Source: Xiphias gladius (taxonomy: Eukaryota > Chordata > Actinopteri > Istiophoriformes > Xiphiidae). From it: DNA of 64,000 nucleotides. Each line of letters begins with the position of its first letter. The stretch's first letter is position 1. A program made the translations under genes and the position numbers. Of this stretch, positions 58,401-64,000 are shown piece by piece. The stretch is taken from assembly GCF_016859285.1 (NCBI RefSeq), contig NC_053405.1, positions 3,337,760-3,401,759 on the forward strand, read 5' to 3'. The notes below the pieces were generated by a model. It was given only the letters and a program-made list of their open reading frames with translations, was not told the origin of the DNA and did no database searches.

Positions 58401-60875
58401 AAAATGCTCATAGATGCATCTTAAAAAAAAAAAAAAAGGAGGAAAATTAACAGACATACAGATCTGAATAAATGCAACCACGAGAGACGCATTCACAGCC
58501 GTTCTCAGACCACGGCTCTACTCTCTGCATGGTTGATGCGTTATGTGTAAAACGGTTCATATGGGTGCTTTTAATATAAACAACAATATACGAAACTGAA
58601 ACAACAACAGACTCCAACAGTCGTCGTGGATTCCATAAATCCATACATCCGAAATTCGCACCATTGCACCTGTTTGTGTCACCGACTACAAAACTCTACA
58701 CACTTCCATTCTGTTCTTGCGACTTCCCATTGTGGGTCACATCAGTGTCACATTCCCACTTTGTTTTCTAATTAGTTCCACTTAAAGCCGTCCGCTGCGC
58801 TTCTATAACACAACTGTCCTTTCACGTTTTGAATAATTCGAACCCAATCTTGAACTTTGATCGAGGTCACCATACATCATCTTAAGTACTTCTTACGGTT
58901 TATCAGTGTCGGATAAGACGATATTACTCTAGTTGTTGTCCTTACCGGGGGTGTGGTCTCGGAGCACCGCGGGAGCACCTGGCTCTCCAGCTGGAACATG
59001 CGCAGGTAGACGTGGGTGGAGGGTGTGGAGGAGTTGATGTACCTCATGACCTCCAGGGCCTCCAGGATGTCCTGGTACTGCTCCCTCCTGTAGCCTCCGA
59101 CCAGAGCGTGAGAGTCGCCGTGGGGTGGCAGGATGCCTGCGGGAACATGAGAGAGGAGATCAGGGAGGGTGGACACTAGCCAAGGAGAGTTTTCACTGAA
59201 TAAAATGAATAAAACTGTAGAGGGTTTTTCCCATTGTCCTGTCCCAGGTAGCTTACATTATAAAACCAAAATGACTCCTACCATTATCAAACATACCCTT
59301 TACATACATTATCGTGGAGTATAAAACACAGAAAGGCAGCTCTGTAACCATGTACACGCAGAGTCCACTCAAAGTACATGCATATTTTTATACAGTGGCT
59401 AAAAATTCAGTTGTATCAAAACCGACAGTAACTGAAACATTTCAATGAATATTAAAGAATAGATCTTAGTTTATGATCGACGCTAGATTTTACCCATATT
59501 CACCTCGTCCTGTCTGCTCAGTTACAGGAGCAGGATTTGGGACTCAACCTCTTATACTGTGTGCTACAGGTTCATGTGCGTTTCTTACCCAGTAGTACCT
59601 TCCACACGTGGATCCTATACATGGAGGGGAGGGGGAACCTCTGACTGAAGGTGCTCAGCTTTTCCAGATCTGTTAGAGAGTAAGACCCATCCTGTTATTT
59701 CATCAAAACTCATCCACAACCCGACCGTGCAGAAATAATGTGCAAACAGGTGGTGGGACAATGTAATGTGATAACACTGGTATTTTCTCAGTCACACTTA
59801 AAGTGGAGACGCCCATAAAGTTCAGCTGTGACAACATGGTTTTCATTCCACAGATTGTTTAATTTGTGACGCTCGTACACAGGCACCATGTGCGCCCACA
59901 CACGGAGCGGTACTTTCATGTATAAATAAGTATGCAAATGGGATAAGAGAGGAAACCGTAATAATTAAGATTTTTGATAAATCCTGCTCAAAGCCGCACA
60001 CACGCAGTTTCAAATTTATTAACGCTGCCTCATGTGATGTAGCTGTAATCAAACGTTTGGGCGTCCCTGGGAAAACTGCATGTACTGTTGACTTTTGATG
60101 CAAAAAGAAGTAAATACAACCTCCGCAGCAAAAAATTGGCCTTTCTTCAAATGTTCTGAACATTTTTTACTTCATGAATTAAAAAAATGAAAAAGAAGAA
60201 AATAATGTAACAGTAATTGGGGAATGTGCAAAACTTTGGGCACCCTACTTAGTCAGTACTTGTTAATTTTCCAAAGCAGACCTCAAAATCCACCATGAAC
60301 TTCTTCAAGAAACACAGGCTGAAGCCTTTGGAGCTATTATTAACTGGGATGTGTTTATTGTGTATTCCTGTGTGTTTCTGATGTGATATGTGTTGCTTGT
60401 AATGCGTACACATGCGATTCAGGGCTGCAGCTAACGATTCTTCTAATCATCGATTAATCTATCGCTTCTTTTCTCGATTAATCGATTCGTTGCTTGGTCC
60501 GTGCTGTGTCCGAAAACGTTGGGATGAAAAAATGCCCATCCCAGATTTCCCCCGGCCCGAGGGGGAAGTCTTCGGGTGTCCTATTTCGTCCAGTGAACAG
60601 TCCAAAACCCGACCCTGCTGACTTTATGGAAAGAAGGAAATTCTCACGTTTGAGAGGCTGAAACCGGTGACCTTTGGCACATTGTCTCCTTTAAACCACC
60701 AAAACCCAGCATGTATGGCAGGTTGACAACTCTGCGCGTTGGTGGATTTAAACGTTTACCTACCCAGAGGATTGTCCTTGAGCAGTATTTCCAGCGATTT
60801 CTTCTCCTCCACGCCTCTGAAACCCACCTTCTCATAATATGCCGAGCGGAAATTTCTCTGAGGGTCGTCAGCCAT
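55333..60875 (-). CDS. tbc1d7: tbc1d7 (TBC1 domain family member 7), complete
   Basis: Spliced CDS (minus, 5' to 3'): 60875-60764, 59669-59589, 59136-58946, 57593-57456, 56893-56748, 55641-55512, 55419-55333. This is 885 bases, 294 aa (human 293). All introns are GT/AG and the frame closes exactly. Diagnostic segments: [20 protein letters not shown] at the N-terminus, [72 protein letters not shown] and [17 protein letters not shown]1D7 is the third subunit of the TSC1-TSC2 complex. It binds the TSC1 coiled coil and supports Rheb-GAP activity, which restrains mTORC1. Classical Rab-GAP finger motifs are not evident, as expected for this protein. It converges with phactr1, as in human. Confidence 0.97.
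55512..55641 (-). CDS. tbc1d7: tbc1d7 coding exon, residues 223-266
   Basis: 130 bases, phase 2 to 0. Acceptor GAAG|A completes the Arg codon, then [32 protein letters not shown] and [11 protein letters not shown]. Confidence 0.96.
56748..56893 (-). CDS. tbc1d7: tbc1d7 coding exon, residues 175-222
   Basis: 146 bases, phase 0 to 2. Codes [20 protein letters not shown] and [20 protein letters not shown]. The second is nearly identical to human. Confidence 0.97.
57456..57593 (-). CDS. tbc1d7: tbc1d7 coding exon, residues 129-174
   Basis: 138 bases, phase 0-0. Codes [20 protein letters not shown] and [23 protein letters not shown]...FVNQ is conserved with human. Confidence 0.96.
58946..59136 (-). 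CDS. tbc1d7: tbc1d7 coding exon, residues 65-128
   Basis: 191 bases, phase 1 to 0. Codes [40 protein letters not shown] and [20 protein letters not shown]. Confidence 0.96.
59589..59669 (-). CDS. tbc1d7: tbc1d7 coding exon, residues 38-64
   Basis: 81 bases, phase 1-1. Codes [20 protein letters not shown] then HVWKVLL, the start of the TBC domain. Confidence 0.96.
60045..60270 (+). mobile_element. MITE family R3, second copy (tbc1d7 intron)
   Basis: 'caaacgtttgggcgtccctg', 'agtaaatacaacctccgcag' and 'tgtgcaaaactttgggcacc' match 16641-16927 in order and orientation, with clear divergence. Confidence 0.6.
60415..60720 (+). mobile_element. hAT-like MITE (family R2) beside tbc1d7 first coding exon
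   Basis: Sharp left end 'cagggctgcagctaacgatt' followed by 'gattaatcgattcgttgctt'. It lies in the intron 3' of the first coding exon. Confidence 0.75.
60764..60875 (-). CDS. tbc1d7: tbc1d7 first coding exon
   Basis: ATG at 60875; the exon starts a few bases earlier at about 60883 after acceptor TGCAG. Codes residues 1-37, [20 protein letters not shown] then [17 protein letters not shown]. The donor G|GTAGG leaves one base. Confidence 0.96.
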
Positions 60876-61182
60876 GGTGACACCTGCACATCATTTCCAA
60901 CATGTTAAACTTTACTCCTTTTTTTATAATGTGACATAAACTGTTTTACGTCTGTACAGACAATGTAGCCTGAAACGACCTATTTTGGTTTTGGCTGTGA
61001 CAAAAAATCGGGGCAAACGAGGATACAAGCGGGGCTGACAACGACAGAGCCCTGCAGTCTTTAATGTAAATAAATTATAACACGTATGTGTCGGCGGAGT
61101 GGAGTCACAAATGTTTACCGAGTGGCTCCTACCTTGGGTTTTTTCAACCACGTTTCCCAAACCGGACCAGGTGTCTACCTAC

Positions 61183-61430
61183 CGCCTCCGGCTAGCTGCG
61201 ACATAGCTTCAGCCAACAAGCTAACGCCGGCTGGGGATCCGGAGACCGGAGACCGGCGACCGGAGACGTTTTTGTGCTGTAACGTTAACTTTTAGCTACG
61301 AGACCACGGCGTGACATCCAGCTTGACGCCACCGGGGCAGCGCCGAGGCCCCAATGCCCATAAAGAAATCGATGCCGCGGTCCTGCTACACACGCTAGCG
61401 ACCGTGGTCGTTATCAAAACACTTCCGGGT
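61183..61430 (-). promoter_or_regulatory. tbc1d7 promoter and non-coding exon 1
   Basis: CpG-rich, TATA-less. ACTTCCGG at 61421-61428 (CCGGAAGT on the gene strand) is an ETS/GABP site typical of housekeeping promoters. A donor, GGAGGCG|GTAGGT, at 61183 could end 5' UTR exon 1, splicing to the acceptor at about 60883. Confidence 0.5.
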
Positions 61431-61439
61431 GGCACTATC

Positions 61440-62165
61440 AAAATAAAATCCTCGCAGTAAAACCGAGAGAAAACCTGTCGATACTAGGTGGCACACAGAG
61501 GTTTGTATGTTTGCAAAAGAAAAGAAAAAAAAAAAATCCAAACCAACTCAGCCATAATATTCCGCCCCTGAAATGTCTTTCTCGAGGCATGCCTACTGTA
61601 AAAGTGATTTACACGTAAGGAAGCGAATGGCAGAAGCATCCAAAATGCCTTTTCTCGAGATTTGCTCTTCACTGGGAATAAGCACTTTTACAAAACTAGA
61701 CGAGGGGCCGTGGACAACGCAGCTCTCCCTCCACCTTCAACTCGTGCTTTAAGGTACAAGGCGACCACGGAGGGAGGTCATTGACCGCAGCTTAGTTGAG
61801 AATCCCTGAATAAGACAAGTTCTTAATGAGTCGTAAATAGACTTAAGACTATAATTGGAGGTATTGTGGGTAGTTATGAACATCAATTTCAGTGTGTAAG
61901 CTGCTGCACACCCCATTAAAATAACAGACCTATACTGCATCTTGTTTTGTGTTATTACCTGTTTCATATGCAAGTACAGTACATGTATTTATATGTGTAT
62001 ATGTTCATGCATACACGGATATGTATGTAATCTTGTTTTTGTTTGTTTTTTGATTTATATCATTTATATTATTCAGTGAATTTGTTTGAGCCAGTTCTTT
62101 CTCCATGGTCTCCAGAAAGAGTAGCTGTTACGTTAGTATTACATTAGAGATCCAAAGAAATAAAA
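61440..62165. other. Intergenic, tbc1d7 to desmoplakin
   Basis: No gene recognised. The two genes are both on the minus strand, so this is desmoplakin downstream and tbc1d7 upstream DNA. Confidence 0.5.
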
Positions 62166-62170
62166 ACGCT

Positions 62171-63374
62171 TTTATTTTGATGCAAATTCGGAGGGCTCAT
62201 ACAGCAAAATGAAACCAACTGAATCTCAGTTTTTGTTTTTCATCACTTTGGGGCTATGTAATACAAAACACATACTAAACCAAAGATAACACTTATCCAA
62301 GTTAACCAGAAGGGAATCTGCTTTCTGGGGAACCAGCCTTTTCAGCTTCAATATCTGCTTTTAGATAAACATATATATTCTTATTATGCTTTGTCATTTG
62401 TCCACAAGAAAATCTCATTTAATTGGTATAGACTACAGATGTCCAAAATGCACACATTTAGCAAGCTGCTGCTTGTAAAGCCTACATGCATGACTGTGTG
62501 TAAATATCAGATTTGGTGTGAAAACATACCAAAGCAATAATAATTTACCCACAGTACCCTTTTGTATGATTATAGGCTAAGCATTTTATCTTTAATCAGT
62601 GCCATTTTATACTGTAATAGAACAAAGGTCCCCTTCAATTTACGACGACTACCTAAACTGAGGAATACTGTATCTTACGGTGTCTTGATTTTGCATGACA
62701 CTGACCATGAATAAGAACAGTCATGAATCCATATGAGCAAAAGACTCAAAGGTTAGTTTTTATTGTGAGATACCGAGTCACGGTTACAAAACTGGAAGCA
62801 CTACATTGCAAGAAACCAATGGTTAACAACCGATTCCGTAAAAAAAGGGTAGTTAAGCTAAAATATGCAACCCGACCACTCATCCCTCCCCACACAAAAA
62901 AGGCACACGGGATATTTTAATGTCAAATAGATCTAAAAATACCACCTTTAAGTTTCCAATGCAAAGCTAAAAAAGATATTACATTTTATGAAGATTCTAA
63001 AAGAGTTTGGCCCTCATTTCTAAACCTATTTTAGGGACACCAACAATTATATTCACATACACTTCATTTTCAATCCAAATACCTTAAGATGACTTCCATT
63101 AATACTTAAGTCCATTTTCACAAAAATTATTTTGGTAGTATCTATTCTCATGTTCATTTGAACTAGCATTTTTAAAGGCATAGTAACACCAAACCTAAAA
63201 TCTAAAAGTATGCAAAAAGTTTAAAATTTAAAATATTAACCTTGAATTTTTCTCGTCATACAAAACACACACATTTCTTTCTTGTCCTTTTCCAAACACT
63301 GAAAATATTAAAAAAAGATCTGATCAATTTGCACGAAAATAGCATGCACGTACAGGACCTTTTATTTTCTTGAT
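62171..63374 (-). other. Desmoplakin 3' UTR (probable extent)
   Basis: Notably AT-rich and low in repeats compared with its surroundings. Candidate AATAAA signals on the minus strand lie at 62764-62759 and 62176-62171, giving a UTR of about 0.6 or 1.2 kb. Confidence 0.45.
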
Positions 63375-64000
63375 TTAATTGGTGGAGGAGAAAGTTTTGA
63401 AGGTAGTATGACTGTATTGACTGGTTAATGAAGAGGTGGGGGAGCCTAGGTCCAAACTGCTCCTGCGGGAGCTTCGTCGTGATCCACTCCTAGAACCTGT
63501 GATGGATCCTGGGGCAGAGGAGACATTGTATGGACTGCTGATCCCTCTGGAAGACAAAAATGATGCCGGGAGCATCTTCACCCCAGTGCTTTCCTCCAGC
63601 AGGCAATTATCCAGAGCCTCCTTGTAAGAGATCTTAAGTTTGCTCTTAGGGCAGGTCAGGTTCTTTGTGTGTTGTGTGATGTCTTGGAGCTTCCGGGCTG
63701 ATTTCCCATCCAGCCAGCCCATTGTCAAAGAATCTTCTATGGATCTTCTACAGCCCATTTCCGGGTCATAAAGTCCTCCTGTTACAAACTGGAACTCCAT
63801 GAACCTCTGTCCTGCCGCATATGGCAGCCACATGTCCCTCATGGCCTCGGCAGCAGATATCTTCTTCCTGGTTTTTACATCCTCAAAGCCAATATAGGCT
63901 TTCTGTGCAGGCTTGAGCTTAGAGGCCATGTCATCATTTATTATACCCAGACGGGAGGCCTCTTGGATGCCAAGCCTACAGCCATTTGTGGGATTGACGA
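63375..64000 (-). CDS. dsp: Desmoplakin, C-terminal 207 codons (continues beyond window)
   Basis: Open frame from the window edge to TAA at 63377-63375; no intron, as expected for the giant last exon of desmoplakin. It shows the end of a plakin-repeat domain (NGCRLGIQEASRLGIINDD, AGQRFMEFQFVTGGLYDPEM, LTCPKSKLKISYKEALDN), then SPYNVSSAPGS and the tail GSRSGSRRSSRRSSLDLGS. Desmoplakin links desmosomes to intermediate filaments through these repeats, and the Arg/Ser tail is a phosphorylation and methylation switch in mammals. The SPYN-SSAPGS segment separates it from plectin. The last 25 or so residues diverge from human. Teleosts have two desmoplakin paralogues; which one this is cannot be told here. 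The internal ATG at 63929 is not the start. Confidence 0.94.
   Translation of the reverse strand, partial: VNPTNGCRLGIQEASRLGIINDDMASKLKPAQKAYIGFEDVKTRKKISAAEAMRDMWLPYAAGQRFMEFQFVTGGLYDPEMGCRRSIEDSLTMGWLDGKSARKLQDITQHTKNLTCPKSKLKISYKEALDNCLLEESTGVKMLPASFLSSRGISSPYNVSSAPGSITGSRSGSRRSSRRSSLDLGSPTSSLTSQYSHTTFKTFSSTN

Overview
This window is nuclear DNA from a ray-finned fish, most likely a percomorph teleost. The evidence is spliced vertebrate genes with GT/AG introns, long (CA)n/(GT)n microsatellites, and many decayed repeats of kinds common in percomorph genomes. No prokaryotic, viral, CRISPR, rRNA or tRNA features were seen. One run of exactly 500 N (15501-16000) is an assembly gap.

Layout: (1) 1-14.6 kb has no recognisable gene and is rich in repeats. 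(2) 14.85-15.13 kb, minus strand, holds the last two coding exons of sirt5 (mitochondrial lysine deacylase). Its 5' exons are not visible and probably fall in or were lost at the N gap. (3) 19.34-53.51 kb, plus strand, is a complete phactr1 gene (phosphatase and actin regulator 1): 13 coding exons, 549 codons. Intron 1 is about 22 kb and holds several CpG-rich, promoter-like patches. One of these carries a long open exon (35853-36213) whose splice phase fits phactr1 exon 2, so it looks like an alternative first exon with an unfamiliar N-terminus. (4) 60.88-55.33 kb, minus strand, is a complete tbc1d7 (294 aa, third subunit of the TSC complex). It converges tail to tail with phactr1, and the two 3' ends appear to overlap slightly. 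(5) 64.0-63.4 kb, minus strand, is the 3' end of a desmoplakin gene (last 207 codons), with a long AT-rich 3' UTR.

The genes do not form one pathway. Phactr1 binds G-actin and PP1, tbc1d7 restrains mTORC1 through TSC1/TSC2, sirt5 removes acidic acyl groups from mitochondrial proteins, and desmoplakin anchors intermediate filaments at desmosomes. They are together because all four lie on the human 6p23-p24 syntenic block. The adjacent pair phactr1/tbc1d7 is kept in the same convergent orientation, while sirt5 and desmoplakin are in different positions from human. All exon limits were set by hand from splice consensus, reading frame and recalled family sequence; no alignment was run.
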